The position numbers and the translations under genes are program-made. The notes under the pieces were generated by a model. The model did not search any database. It saw only the letters and a program-made list of their open reading frames with translations, and had not been told where the DNA came from. From NCBI GenBank assembly GCA_051295955.1, contig JBPDWA010000001.1:124001-188000 (forward strand): DNA of 64,000 nt, in the 5' to 3' direction. The stretch's first letter is position 1. Every line of letters begins with the position of its first letter. The stretch comes from Enterococcus faecalis_A (GTDB taxonomy: Bacteria; Bacillota; Bacilli; Lactobacillales; Enterococcaceae). This document shows positions 24,522 through 33,525 of the stretch, one piece after another.

Positions 24522-26422
24522 TGAGTTGGTTAAACGATCTCTATCAAACGTATGAAGAAAATGTTGACCAAGTGGGGAAGATTCAATATACCAATTTTGG
24601 GAAGGAAGTGGTTCTTTTACCGGTCTCGCATGCTTACCAAAATGCTCAAATTGATGTGGCAGTCACAACGGCTGGTGATTTCTATCGTGCAGAAGTGATT
24701 CCGAAAGAAAAAGCACCGACTGTGGTGCCGGTGACGATTAATTCTGCGGGGCGCACAAGTGGGATTTTTCCGCATGGTTTGCACGATGGGTTACAGTATG
24801 TTGCTGGTGACTTTGAAGCATATGGTGGTGTTTACAAAAAGGATAATGCCTATCAGTTATATATTGAACAGCTGCAAAAATGGTGCCAATCTAAGCATGC
24901 GAACCCGTTAGTACAAGCTGTTTTAACTTACTTAGAAAAGGGTTGCCTGATTGAGAATTTAGTGCAAGGACCAGCGCCTATTATGCTTGTTAAGGATCAC
25001 AAGCTAGTTCCAAAATGGTCCAAAGATTTAGAAGCGGAATTTGGTGAAAAGCCATTATTATTCAATGTGCTAAGTGGTGAACAAACAACGGCCTTCATTC
25101 GTTTTTCTGTTTATGAAGATAGCAAAGGAATTCGTCCACTATGGGGTGATTTGGAAGTAATTGAGTCGTTTATCCGTTATTATAGCGAAGAGTTACCGGA
25201 ACCAGGTCTTGACTATGTGACGGGGGAAATATTGCCATTAACGGAAAACCATCCGTCGAAAATACGTTACGGCGGTGATATGGCCAAAATAATTTCAGGG
25301 AACGATTCGAAAAATTTTACCTATCTTGGGCGCTTTACAGACAAGAAGCAAGTGGCTTCAATCAGCTATGAAGCTTCGCAAAAAGGACACAACGCTTTGA
25401 AATGGTTAATCGCAAAGCAAGGATATACCATTGATGGTCGTGTTTTTTTAACATGGGGACACGCTGAAGTTCCAAAGCCGGAAGCCTCTAGCTATGGTAT
25501 TTTTGCTGATTTTTATGCAGCTGATGAAGAAGCTAGCACTTTAGTCACGATTGATACCACTCATCAGCAATTTTCTGAGCACTTTAACCAGGCATTAAAA
25601 GGTTATAGCGCTAGATTAGATTATCATGAACCGATTCATATTATGATTTTGGATGCAGCAACGCCTGGAAGAATGGGGATTTTATATGATCGCTCCATTG
25701 AAAAGGAACTGTATTTACAACGGCTTAAAAGCTGGCATCAAAGCTGTTTTTGGCGACATACTTATGGCATTAAAAATAAACAACACTATACTTTTTGGGG
25801 TGCACCAGCACTTAGAGATATTGCAGAAGCTGCTTATGGTGCCAGATCCAGTGATACGTTAATTAAAAATACAATTCACGAATTGTTTCCATGTGTGGTT
25901 GATGGTAAAAAAATCCCGTTAAATATTGTTAGAAGCTTATTACAACGAGCATCAAATCCAGTTAGTATGGAGCGATGGGAATGGGAAAAAACATTAAGCA
26001 TTGCTTGCGCAGTGATGAATATGCATTTTGATTTTAAAAAGGAGGAAAAAAATGTGTCGTTAAATGAAAGAGAAACGGATCGTAATTATTTGTTTGGCAG
26101 AATGTTGGCAATAGCCGATATTTTAGAAGAAAGAGCCTTGTATAAAGCTGGGATTAAACGAAGCACCAATGCCATTCGCTATATGAATGCCTTTAGTGCC
26201 CATCCGGTAACAACTTGGAAAATCATTCAAGCAAATTTGATTCCTTATCAAGCAAAATTAAGAGGTCAAGGCAGTTATTACCAAAAGCTGTTAGATGAAA
26301 TCGGCGCTTCTTTTGAACTAACTGACTATACTGATAAGGCTTTGAATGGGAAATATTTATTAGGCTACTACAGTCAACGAGCTGCATTAAAACAAAAATC
26401 AGAAGAAAAAACGGAGGACTAA
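24521..26422 (+). CDS. cas8c: Cas8c (Csd1), large Cascade subunit
   Basis: 633 residues from the ATG at 24521 (a GTG directly before it at 24518 is also possible). Csd1-type sequence with RTSGIFPHGLHDGLQYV, NVLSGEQTTAFIRFS and FADFYAADEEAS segments. The protein reads the PAM and bridges Cas5 and the small subunits. The last 122 codons carry their own internal ribosome binding site and start (see next entry). Confidence 0.92.
   Translation: MSWLNDLYQTYEENVDQVGKIQYTNFGKEVVLLPVSHAYQNAQIDVAVTTAGDFYRAEVIPKEKAPTVVPVTINSAGRTSGIFPHGLHDGLQYVAGDFEAYGGVYKKDNAYQLYIEQLQKWCQSKHANPLVQAVLTYLEKGCLIENLVQGPAPIMLVKDHKLVPKWSKDLEAEFGEKPLLFNVLSGEQTTAFIRFSVYEDSKGIRPLWGDLEVIESFIRYYSEELPEPGLDYVTGEILPLTENHPSKIRYGGDMAKIISGNDSKNFTYLGRFTDKKQVASISYEASQKGHNALKWLIAKQGYTIDGRVFLTWGHAEVPKPEASSYGIFADFYAADEEASTLVTIDTTHQQFSEHFNQALKGYSARLDYHEPIHIMILDAATPGRMGILYDRSIEKELYLQRLKSWHQSCFWRHTYGIKNKQHYTFWGAPALRDIAEAAYGARSSDTLIKNTIHELFPCVVDGKKIPLNIVRSLLQRASNPVSMERWEWEKTLSIACAVMNMHFDFKKEEKNVSLNERETDRNYLFGRMLAIADILEERALYKAGIKRSTNAIRYMNAFSAHPVTTWKIIQANLIPYQAKLRGQGSYYQKLLDEIGASFELTDYTDKALNGKYLLGYYSQRAALKQKSEEKTED
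26054..26422 (+). CDS. cas11c: Internal Cas11-type small subunit encoded within cas8c
   Basis: In frame with cas8c, a GTG at 26054 follows AAGGAGG (26039-26045) by eight bases, an optimal ribosome binding site inside a coding region. The product would be 122 residues, helical, MSLNERETDRNYLF onwards (initiator read as Met). In studied type I-C systems a small subunit is made from just such an internal site in cas8, and its size matches. Translation is not proven here, but the site is much better than chance would give. Confidence 0.75.
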   Translation: MSLNERETDRNYLFGRMLAIADILEERALYKAGIKRSTNAIRYMNAFSAHPVTTWKIIQANLIPYQAKLRGQGSYYQKLLDEIGASFELTDYTDKALNGKYLLGYYSQRAALKQKSEEKTED

Positions 26423-26425
26423 AAA

Positions 26426-27289
26426 ATGACAACTTTAGCACACAAAATTGATTTTAAAGTAATTGTTTCTGTAACCAATGCCAATCCAAATGGTGATCCT
26501 TTAAATGGGAACCGTCCCCGCCAAAACTTTGAGGGTTATGGTGAAATATCTGATGTGGCCATCAAACGTAAAATTCGTAATCGCCTGCAAGATTTAGGAG
26601 AACGGATTTTTGTGCAATCAGAAGAACGGGCTGATGATGGCTTGAAAAGTTTGAAAGACCGTGTAGATTCTGTTGAAGAGTTAAAGAAAATCGCTGCTGA
26701 CAAAAAGAAAGCTGATGTGGTTCGCTTTAGCGAAGTTGCTTGTCAAACATGGATTGATACACGAAGTTTTGGTCAAGTCTTTGCATTTAAAGGACTAGAA
26801 TTATCCGTGGGAGTCAGAGGACCCGTTTCTATCCAAACAGCAGTTAGTGTTGAACCAATCGATATTAATACCATGCAAATTACCAAAAGCGTCAACTCAG
26901 TTAGCGAAGGTGGCGGCAAAAGCTCTGATACTATGGGGACTAAGCACTTCGTTGATTTTGGCTTATATGTCTTCAATGGCAGTATTAACGTACAACTAGC
27001 CGAAAAAACTGGATTTACTGAGGCCGATGCTGAAAAAATTAAAGAAGCCCTAATGACCCTATTTGAAAATGATGCTTCTTCTGCACGTCCTGATGGCAGC
27101 ATGGCAGTGGAAAAAGTTTATTGGTGGGAACATCCTAATAAAATGGGGAAAGCTTCATCTGCTAAAGTCCATCGTTCCGTGAAAATTATCAAACGACCAG
27201 AAGTTGATCGGGCAAAATCCGTGGCAGATTATGAAATTACGGTTGAACCAATTGAAGGAATCAAGCTAACTGAAATTGACGGATTGTAA
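26426..27289 (+). CDS. cas7c: Cas7 (Csd2), Cascade backbone
   Basis: 287 residues, RAMP superfamily protein that coats the spacer part of the crRNA. The family start FKVIVSVTNANPNGDPLNGN is present, as are CQTWIDTRSFGQVFAF and the RGPVSIQ strand. Starts 3 bp after cas8 with GGAGG upstream. Its stop is one base before the cas4 ATG. Confidence 0.94.
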   Translation: MTTLAHKIDFKVIVSVTNANPNGDPLNGNRPRQNFEGYGEISDVAIKRKIRNRLQDLGERIFVQSEERADDGLKSLKDRVDSVEELKKIAADKKKADVVRFSEVACQTWIDTRSFGQVFAFKGLELSVGVRGPVSIQTAVSVEPIDINTMQITKSVNSVSEGGGKSSDTMGTKHFVDFGLYVFNGSINVQLAEKTGFTEADAEKIKEALMTLFENDASSARPDGSMAVEKVYWWEHPNKMGKASSAKVHRSVKIIKRPEVDRAKSVADYEITVEPIEGIKLTEIDGL

Positions 27290-27290
27290 A

Positions 27291-27944
27291 ATGTACGAAG
27301 AACAAGATTATTTAATGATCTCCGGTATCCAGCACTTTCTTTTTTGTCGGCGTCAGTGGGCATTGATTCATGTTGAACAACAATGGCAGGAGAACGTGTT
27401 AACCTTAGAAGGTAAGTATTTACATGAGAAAGCTGACCAGCCAGCGATCCGAGAAAAACGTCGTGATCGATTAATTGTCAGGGCTTTACCGATTCATTCA
27501 CCAACTTATGGCTTATCTGGAATTTGTGATGTGGTAGAATTCGTGCAAGATGCTAATGGTGTGCCCTTGGCGGGTGAAACCGGTAGATTTTTGCCGGTAC
27601 CTATTGAGTACAAGCATGGCAAACCTAAGGTGGAACATAGCGATGTTTTACAGCTAACAGCACAAGCCGTTTGTTTAGAAGAAATGCTAGTCTGTAATGT
27701 ACCACAAGGTTATTTGTATTATCATGAAACAAAACGGCGAGAAGCAGTGGCAATTACCGGTTCATTAAGAGCAGAGCTACAAGAAAAAGTAGCTGAAATG
27801 CATCAACATTGGGCCAGACGCTATACGCCTAAAGTAAAAACCGGCAATTTTTGTAAGAAATGTTCTCTGCAAAATATTTGTTTGCCTAAGTTAATGAACG
27901 TACAAACGGTGAACCGCTACTTAGAGCGGAGGTTATCTGAATGA
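27291..27944 (+). CDS. cas4: Cas4, adaptation exonuclease
   Basis: RecB-like nuclease that trims prespacers and selects those with a PAM. 217 residues. Iron-sulfur cysteines: one in FLFCRRQW near the N-terminus and three in FCKKCSLQNIC at the end. Active-site motifs GICDVVEF and PIEYKHGK are intact. The frame runs from a TTG at 27276, but the ATG at 27291 lies immediately after the cas7 stop and gives the typical N-terminus. The stop overlaps cas1 (ATGA). Confidence 0.93.
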   Translation: MYEEQDYLMISGIQHFLFCRRQWALIHVEQQWQENVLTLEGKYLHEKADQPAIREKRRDRLIVRALPIHSPTYGLSGICDVVEFVQDANGVPLAGETGRFLPVPIEYKHGKPKVEHSDVLQLTAQAVCLEEMLVCNVPQGYLYYHETKRREAVAITGSLRAELQEKVAEMHQHWARRYTPKVKTGNFCKKCSLQNICLPKLMNVQTVNRYLERRLSE

Positions 27945-28972
27945 AAAAGTTACTGAATACGTTATTTGTGACAACTCCTGATACTTATCTAGCTTTAGAT
28001 GGAGAAAATGTCGTTATTTTAAAAAATGATACAAAATTAGGCCGAGTACCGTTGCATAATTTGGAAAGCGTTGTTACTTCCGGTTATTTAGGTGCCAGTC
28101 CGGCCTTAATGCGCAAATGTGCGGAAAAAAATATTAGTTTAACATTTTTGACTTCAAGCGGGAAGTTTGGCAGCCGTGTCACAGGCAAAACAACCGGAAA
28201 TGTCACGTTACGAAAAAAACAATATCGGATTTCAGATGATGAATCACAAAGCTTGGCAATCGCACGTCATTTTATCATTGGCAAATTGTACAATCAACGC
28301 TGGATGTTAGAAAGAATTACTCGCGATAATCCGCTGCGGGTGAATGTGGAACAGTTTAAACAAATTTCTGCTGAACTAAAAAAATACATTGAAGCTGTCC
28401 GTGAGGTTGAAGATTTGGAGTCCTTAAGAGGAATTGAAGGCCAGGCAGCTAATCGTTATTTTCTATTATTTGATCAGATGATTTTACAGCAAAAGGCTGA
28501 ATTCGGTTTTTATGGAAGGAATCGGCGACCGCCGTTAGATAATGTGAATGCATTGTTGTCACTGGCTTATACGCTATTGGCACAAGAATGTGCTGCGGCA
28601 TTAGAAACAGTTGGACTTGATCCTTACGTAGGATTTATGCATCAAGATCGTCCGGGAAGAATTTCGTTGGCTTTAGATTTAATGGAAGAATTACGAGGCA
28701 TTTATGCCGATCGCTTTGTTTTAACTTTAATCAATAAAAAAATGGTGACTGCTAAAGACTTTATTAAAAAAGAAAGCGGAGCTGTTTTACTGACAGATAC
28801 AGGGCGCAAAATATTTTTCAAAAATTGGCAAGAAAAAAAGCAGGAAATCATTCAACATCCATTTTTAAGTGAAAAAATTAATTGGGGCTTGGTTCCTTAT
28901 GCACAAGCTCTACTTTTAAGTCGATATTTACGAGCAGATTTGGATGGTTATCCACCGTTTCTTTGGAAGTAG
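27941..28972 (+). CDS. cas1: Cas1, spacer integrase
   Basis: 343 residues, metal-dependent integrase that with Cas2 inserts new spacers at the leader end. N-terminal beta domain (TPDTYLALDGENVVIL) and C-terminal helical domain with the acidic and His ligands in GIEGQAANRYF (Glu), GFMHQDRPGR (His) and ALDLMEELR (Asp/Glu). It overlaps cas4 by 4 bp. Confidence 0.95.
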   Translation: MKKLLNTLFVTTPDTYLALDGENVVILKNDTKLGRVPLHNLESVVTSGYLGASPALMRKCAEKNISLTFLTSSGKFGSRVTGKTTGNVTLRKKQYRISDDESQSLAIARHFIIGKLYNQRWMLERITRDNPLRVNVEQFKQISAELKKYIEAVREVEDLESLRGIEGQAANRYFLLFDQMILQQKAEFGFYGRNRRPPLDNVNALLSLAYTLLAQECAAALETVGLDPYVGFMHQDRPGRISLALDLMEELRGIYADRFVLTLINKKMVTAKDFIKKESGAVLLTDTGRKIFFKNWQEKKQEIIQHPFLSEKINWGLVPYAQALLLSRYLRADLDGYPPFLWK

Positions 28973-28980
28973 GTGAAAAA

Positions 28981-29271
28981 GTGCTAGTTTTAATAACCTA
29001 TGATGTAGCTACTAGTACAGCTGGTGGCAGCAAACGTTTACGTAAAGTGGCGAAAAAATGTCAGGATTACGGTCAACGTGTGCAGCATTCTGTCTTTGAG
29101 TGTGTGGTTGATGCTACCGAGTTAGTTAGGCTAAAAAAAGAATTAATTGATTTAATTGATGAAAATGTAGACAGCCTGCGTTTTTACCAGCTAGGAAATC
29201 GTTACAAAAACAAAGTTGAGCATTTAGGTGCTAAAGAAAGTTTTAACGTGGAAGATCCATTAATTTTTTAA
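28981..29271 (+). CDS. cas2: Cas2, adaptation partner of Cas1
   Basis: 96 residues, ferredoxin-fold dimer in the integration complex. Begins MLVLITYDVAT with the usual Asp, then RRLRKVAKKCQDYGQRVQHSVFEC type sequence (KRLRKVAKKC here). GTG start at 28981 with AGGTG upstream, 8 bp after cas1. The open frame extends back to 28882 inside cas1, which is a shadow. Last gene before the CRISPR leader. Confidence 0.94.
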   Translation: MLVLITYDVATSTAGGSKRLRKVAKKCQDYGQRVQHSVFECVVDATELVRLKKELIDLIDENVDSLRFYQLGNRYKNKVEHLGAKESFNVEDPLIF

Positions 29272-29279
29272 TAAAAAAG

Positions 29280-29438
29280 GTGCGAACCCCAAGTGCACAT
29301 AAAAAACTAGGGGGATTCGCACTAACTTTTGATTGATTTTTTGAGCAATTCAGCATTATTTCTAATCAATTTCTAATCATTTAGGTGTATAGTGGATAAA
29401 TTATGCTAAATATAACCTTTATTGCTACAAAAATCACA
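29280..29438 (+). promoter_or_regulatory. CRISPR leader
   Basis: AT-rich 159 bp between cas2 and the first repeat. It starts with the hairpin GTGCGAACCCC/GGGGGATTCGCAC (29280-29322) characteristic of type I-C leaders; the rest is T- and A-rich. Array transcription probably starts here, and new spacers enter at its junction with the first repeat. Confidence 0.75.
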
Positions 29439-31414
29439 GTCTCACTCTATTTAGAGTGAGTGGATTGAAATATTAAACCAACTAAACCTCTTGAAGGGGA
29501 GGTGAAATGTCTCACTCTATTTAGAGTGAGTGGATTGAAATAACCATCAGTTACAGGAAGTCTACAGTTTGATTTGTCTCACTCTATTTAGAGTGAGTGG
29601 ATTGAAATATTTAGTATTGTTTCTTGCTCAGTTGTTGGCTTATCGTCTCACTCTATTTAGAGTGAGTGGATTGAAATAGAACATTTCTATATAATTATCT
29701 CATGATTGTATGTCTCACTCTATTTAGAGTGAGTGGATTGAAATCTTGTGCATAGGTCATAATGCCATCAATCACTAAGTCTCACTCTATTTAGAGTGAG
29801 TGGATTGAAATATTTTTTGCACCATGATTTACGCTTGTTTTATCAGTCTCACTCTATTTAGAGTGAGTGGATTGAAATACCTGTCTTAACAGGCATTGAT
29901 AAAAAAATTGGTGTCTCACTCTATTTAGAGTGAGTGGATTGAAATTTACGGGGAGTTGGGTAATCGATTGATGGGTTAAACGTCTCACTCTATTTAGAGT
30001 GAGTGGATTGAAATTTACCCAATTTGCTTATAAATTAGATATTCGCTTTTTGTCTCACTCTATTTAGAGTGAGTGGATTGAAATTTTACATTTTTTGCTG
30101 TTAGTGTAGCGGATAATTGTCTCACTCTATTTAGAGTGAGTGGATTGAAATGATACTTTTTAAGTAATCCACATTCATTCTTCTCCGTCTCACTCTATTT
30201 AGAGTGAGTGGATTGAAATTATCAATTTGCAAAAAATTGGTGATTGGATTGATGTCTCACTCTATTTAGAGTGAGTGGATTGAAATATAAACTTGCGCCC
30301 AATCACCTGCTTTTACGCCGGTCTCACTCTATTTAGAGTGAGTGGATTGAAATACCGTTACACCAAACGTATTGGTCGTGATATTAGTCTCACTCTATTT
30401 AGAGTGAGTGGATTGAAATATATCTGTAGGCTTAGGTGGTGGTGGTGTAGGATCAGTCTCACTCTATTTAGAGTGAGTGGATTGAAATCGTCTCTGCCAC
30501 TATCAATCCCGTTGATTCCTTTAGTCTCACTCTATTTAGAGTGAGTGGATTGAAATTTTCAATGTTAGTCCCGCATTAACTCTCGCTGCTGTCTCACTCT
30601 ATTTAGAGTGAGTGGATTGAAATATGTTTTAACCTCCTAAGTTTCGGGAACAATCAGTCTCACTCTATTTAGAGTGAGTGGATTGAAATTGTCAATTTGC
30701 AAAAAATTGGTGATTGGATTGAGTCTCACTCTATTTAGAGTGAGTGGATTGAAATAATCAATATTAATGTATTACTCGTGATGTGCACATGTCTCACTCT
30801 ATTTAGAGTGAGTGGATTGAAATGAAATGAATATACAACCATCGAACTGTATGCATGGGTCTCACTCTATTTAGAGTGAGTGGATTGAAATTGTCAATTT
30901 GCAAAAAATTGGTGATTGGATTGATGTCTCACTCTATTTAGAGTGAGTGGATTGAAATTTGACAAATTAGAAAACTGTGATAGAGTTAAAGGTCTCACTC
31001 TATTTAGAGTGAGTGGATTGAAATTTAAAAGTTGTTATAACTAATCCTTGTTCCATTTTGTCTCACTCTATTTAGAGTGAGTGGATTGAAATTTACTAAA
31101 AATAATGTAAGGAGTGATGAATGTGCCAAGTCTCACTCTATTTAGAGTGAGTGGATTGAAATAAGTGTATCGATAAGCATCGGCGTAATAACTATGGTCT
31201 CACTCTATTTAGAGTGAGTGGATTGAAATGTGTTGGAAAAAAATGGACGTACATTGCTTAAATGTCTCACTCTATTTAGAGTGAGTGGATTGAAATATTG
31301 CTTGTATCCATTAGCTTAAATAGTTTCGTGTGTTGTCTCACTCTATTTAGAGTGAGTGGATTGAAATCAACCGCCAATGCCAAGCTGGTCGGTTGAATAA
31401 GTCTCACGCTATTA
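29439..31414 (+). CRISPR. Type I-C CRISPR array, 29 full repeats plus a degenerate end repeat
   Basis: The 33-bp repeat starts GTCTCACTCTATTTAGAGTG and ends GTGGATTGAAAT, with a CTCACTCTA/TAGAGTGAG stem; the 29 full copies (29439-29471 to 31335-31367) look identical. Spacers are 33-38 nt. The last unit at 31401 keeps only GTCTCAC and CTATT, marking the leader-distal, oldest end. Three spacers (30220-30253, 30690-30722, 30892-30925) are near-identical. Orientation follows cas2 and the leader. No spacer was seen to match elsewhere in this window, but that was checked only by eye. Confidence 0.98.
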
Positions 31415-31420
31415 AAAACG

Positions 31421-31928
31421 AATCAGTCTTTTGTATGATTAAGCTTTGGATGAAAAACTGACTAGCACCTGCTATTGATTGGAGCAGGTGCTATTTGGTA
31501 TTAGGAATTCTCTTCTTTGATCCATTTCTTTAGAGTTGTTATATTCCAAACCTTTACTGAATGAATAATAAAGAAGTGGGGCTTCCACAAGGATTTATTA
31601 ATAGTAAATAGGAAGTAATATCAACTATTTTCTATGCATTTTCACGGCAAATTTGATTTTCAACTTACGTTACGAAAGAAAACAGCGTAGTTTTTAGAGG
31701 TATAACAAAAAAACTTATAGAAGTAAGTCTATTTTGAGCCCATAGAATCACTTCTTTTAAGTTTATCAATTGAAAATCTGAACGAAGAACAGCCGACTAG
31801 CGTGAGAGGCATTTAATCATTTTCAAAACTAAAAAAGAATGAGCATAATTCTTTACTTACTTTTTGTAAGTTGTATAATTAGTTTGTATTTAAAAATAAA
31901 CAATTGAATTTGAAAGGAAGATTTTAGT
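31421..31928. other. Gap between the CRISPR array and the nitroreductase gene
   Basis: No intact gene. A 9-bp hairpin AGCACCTGC/GCAGGTGCT (31464-31492) just after the array probably ends array transcription. On the minus strand about 40 codons ending KVWNITTLKKWIKEENS lack a start and may be a gene fragment. A promoter for the next gene is likely TTTACT-16 bp-TATAAT (31852-31879). Confidence 0.5.
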
Positions 31929-32525
31929 ATGTCTGAATTTATTAACATGTTAAAAAAACGTCGTTCCATTTACGCATTAGGAAACAACTTACCACAAACA
32001 CAAGCCGAAATTACCGCATTAGTGAAAGAAGTAGTGAAAGAGAGTCCGTCTGCTTTTAATTCACAAACGCAACGAGTCGTTTTCTTATTTGGTGCTGCTC
32101 ATAAAAAACTATGGTCAATTACCGAAGCTGCGTTGAAACCTTTAACTCCTGCAGAAGCATTTCCAAATACACAAGCGAAATTACAAGGATTTGCAGCCGG
32201 AGCCGGTACCATTTTGTTCTTTGAAGATACAGATATCGTTGAAAATCTACAAGAACAATTTCCATTATATGCTGATAACTTCCCGGTTTGGTCTGAGCAA
32301 GCTACAGGTTTAACACAAGCAAATGTTTGGACAGCCTTGGCCCAAGTCAATATCGGTGCTAACTTGCAACACTACAATCCAGTTATTGATGAAGCAGTTG
32401 CAGCTGAGTGGTCTATTCCAGCCAATTGGAATTTACGGGCACAAATGGTGATTGGTTCAATCGAAGCACCGGCTGGTGAAAAAGAATACATGGACGATAA
32501 CCAACGATTCCGCGAATTTAATTAA
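31929..32525 (+). CDS. Nitroreductase-family FMN oxidoreductase
   Basis: 198 residues, starting with the family hallmark FINMLKKRRSIYALG and the FMN-binding SPSAFNSQTQRVV. C-terminal ANVWTALAQVNIGANLQHYNP is typical. Relatives (for example CinD of Lactococcus) reduce nitroaromatics or quinones with NAD(P)H. AAAGGAAG precedes the ATG. A VOC protein follows 26 bp downstream on the same strand, probably cotranscribed. Confidence 0.88.
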   Translation: MSEFINMLKKRRSIYALGNNLPQTQAEITALVKEVVKESPSAFNSQTQRVVFLFGAAHKKLWSITEAALKPLTPAEAFPNTQAKLQGFAAGAGTILFFEDTDIVENLQEQFPLYADNFPVWSEQATGLTQANVWTALAQVNIGANLQHYNPVIDEAVAAEWSIPANWNLRAQMVIGSIEAPAGEKEYMDDNQRFREFN

Positions 32526-32550
32526 TGATACGAGGGGCAGGAAAATAGGT

Positions 32551-33411
32551 ATGACTTATCAGTTACCGGCTGCTACAATAGTTGAAGAAGTAACTTTACA
32601 AGTAGCGGATATCGATAAAATGGTTGCTTTTTATACTAAGATCATTGGCTTAAAGACGTTAACAAAAACAACAGTATCGGCAACATTGGCAGCTCAAGGC
32701 ACAGATGTTAGCATAGTGAGACTGGAAAAGACCAATAATGAGAGTAGTTCTAGCCAAGCAACTACAGGACTTTACCATACCGCCTTTCTCTTGCCTTTTC
32801 GTAAAGATTTAGCAAATATGCTGGTATGGTTTATAAAAAATAAGGTGGACTTAGGCGGAGCTGATCATGGGTATAGCGAAGCTCTTTACCTAAGGGATCC
32901 AGAAGGTAATGGTATTGAAATTTATTGGGATCGGCCTTTGGAAACTTGGACAATTCGCCCGAATGGTGAAATTATCGGTGTCACTGAAGAGCTGGCAGTA
33001 GAAGATTTATTGCAAGCTGCTGATGGAAAGTGGCTGGGGCTTGTGCCCGGCTCTAAAATTGGGCATGTTCATTTACAGGTAGCGGATTTAAAAGCAACAC
33101 AAGGTTTTTATCAACGACTAGGTTTTACCCGAACGTCAAATTTTGGCAGCCAAGCGAAATTCTTTGCAGCAGGTTCCTATCACCATCATCTTGGCATCAA
33201 TACATGGAATGGCGCCTTCCTACCCAAAAGAAAAAAATCAGCACTGGGATTAGTCAGTTACCGGTTTCGGTTACCTGATAAAAGGGCTTACCAACAATTG
33301 AAGCAACTCGTTCAGGAAGAGAAATTAGTGTTTAGTAAAGAAGAAAATCACTTAGTAATCGAAGACCCCAATGGGATGTTTATTATTTTTTCATATAAAC
33401 CAAATAAATAG
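32551..33411 (+). CDS. Two-domain VOC (glyoxalase/extradiol dioxygenase) family protein
   Basis: 286 residues made of two vicinal-oxygen-chelate modules. The first: VTLQVADIDKMVAFY, LYHTAFLLP, DHGYSEALYLRDPEGNGIEIY. The second: GHVHLQVADLKATQGFY, YHHHLGINTW, IEDPNGMFIIF. The His and Glu positions for a metal are present. Relatives are annotated CatE-like dioxygenases, but the substrate is unknown. I chose the ATG at 32551; the frame extends upstream inside the nitroreductase gene to 32452, which would give an untypical N-terminus. Confidence 0.85.
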   Translation: MTYQLPAATIVEEVTLQVADIDKMVAFYTKIIGLKTLTKTTVSATLAAQGTDVSIVRLEKTNNESSSSQATTGLYHTAFLLPFRKDLANMLVWFIKNKVDLGGADHGYSEALYLRDPEGNGIEIYWDRPLETWTIRPNGEIIGVTEELAVEDLLQAADGKWLGLVPGSKIGHVHLQVADLKATQGFYQRLGFTRTSNFGSQAKFFAAGSYHHHLGINTWNGAFLPKRKKSALGLVSYRFRLPDKRAYQQLKQLVQEEKLVFSKEENHLVIEDPNGMFIIFSYKPNK

Positions 33412-33416
33412 TATGT

Positions 33417-33453
33417 CGCCAAGAGCTCATTTGTAGTTCTTGGCGGTTTTTTA
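33417..33453 (+). terminator. Terminator after the VOC gene
   Basis: CGCCAAGA (33417-33424) pairs with TCTTGGCG (33438-33445), followed by GTTTTTTAT. Confidence 0.85.
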
Positions 33454-33466
33454 TATAGAGAAATAT

Positions 33467-33495
33467 TCGTCAGAAAAGTGTAGCTTCGTTATAAT
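33467..33495 (+). promoter_or_regulatory. Probable promoter of the disulfide oxidoreductase gene
   Basis: TCGTCA (33467-33472), 17 bp, TATAAT (33490-33495), 30 bp before the GTG start. Confidence 0.5.
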
Positions 33496-33525
33496 GAAGA
33501 AAAAAGTGGTGAAGGAGGAGCAACA

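Noticed and set aside
26773..27102. 109-codon frame antisense to cas7
   Set aside because: Complete overlap with a well-supported cas gene and no ribosome binding site.
30293..30544. 83-codon open frame across repeats and spacers
   Set aside because: It translates CRISPR repeats; the periodic peptide is a by-product of the array.
31500..31640. Minus-strand coding trace ending KKWIKEENS
   Set aside because: No start codon, about 40 codons, no recognisable family; mentioned only as a possible fragment.
32452..32550. Upstream extension of the VOC protein
   Set aside because: Lies within the nitroreductase gene in another frame; the N-terminus at 32551 fits the family.
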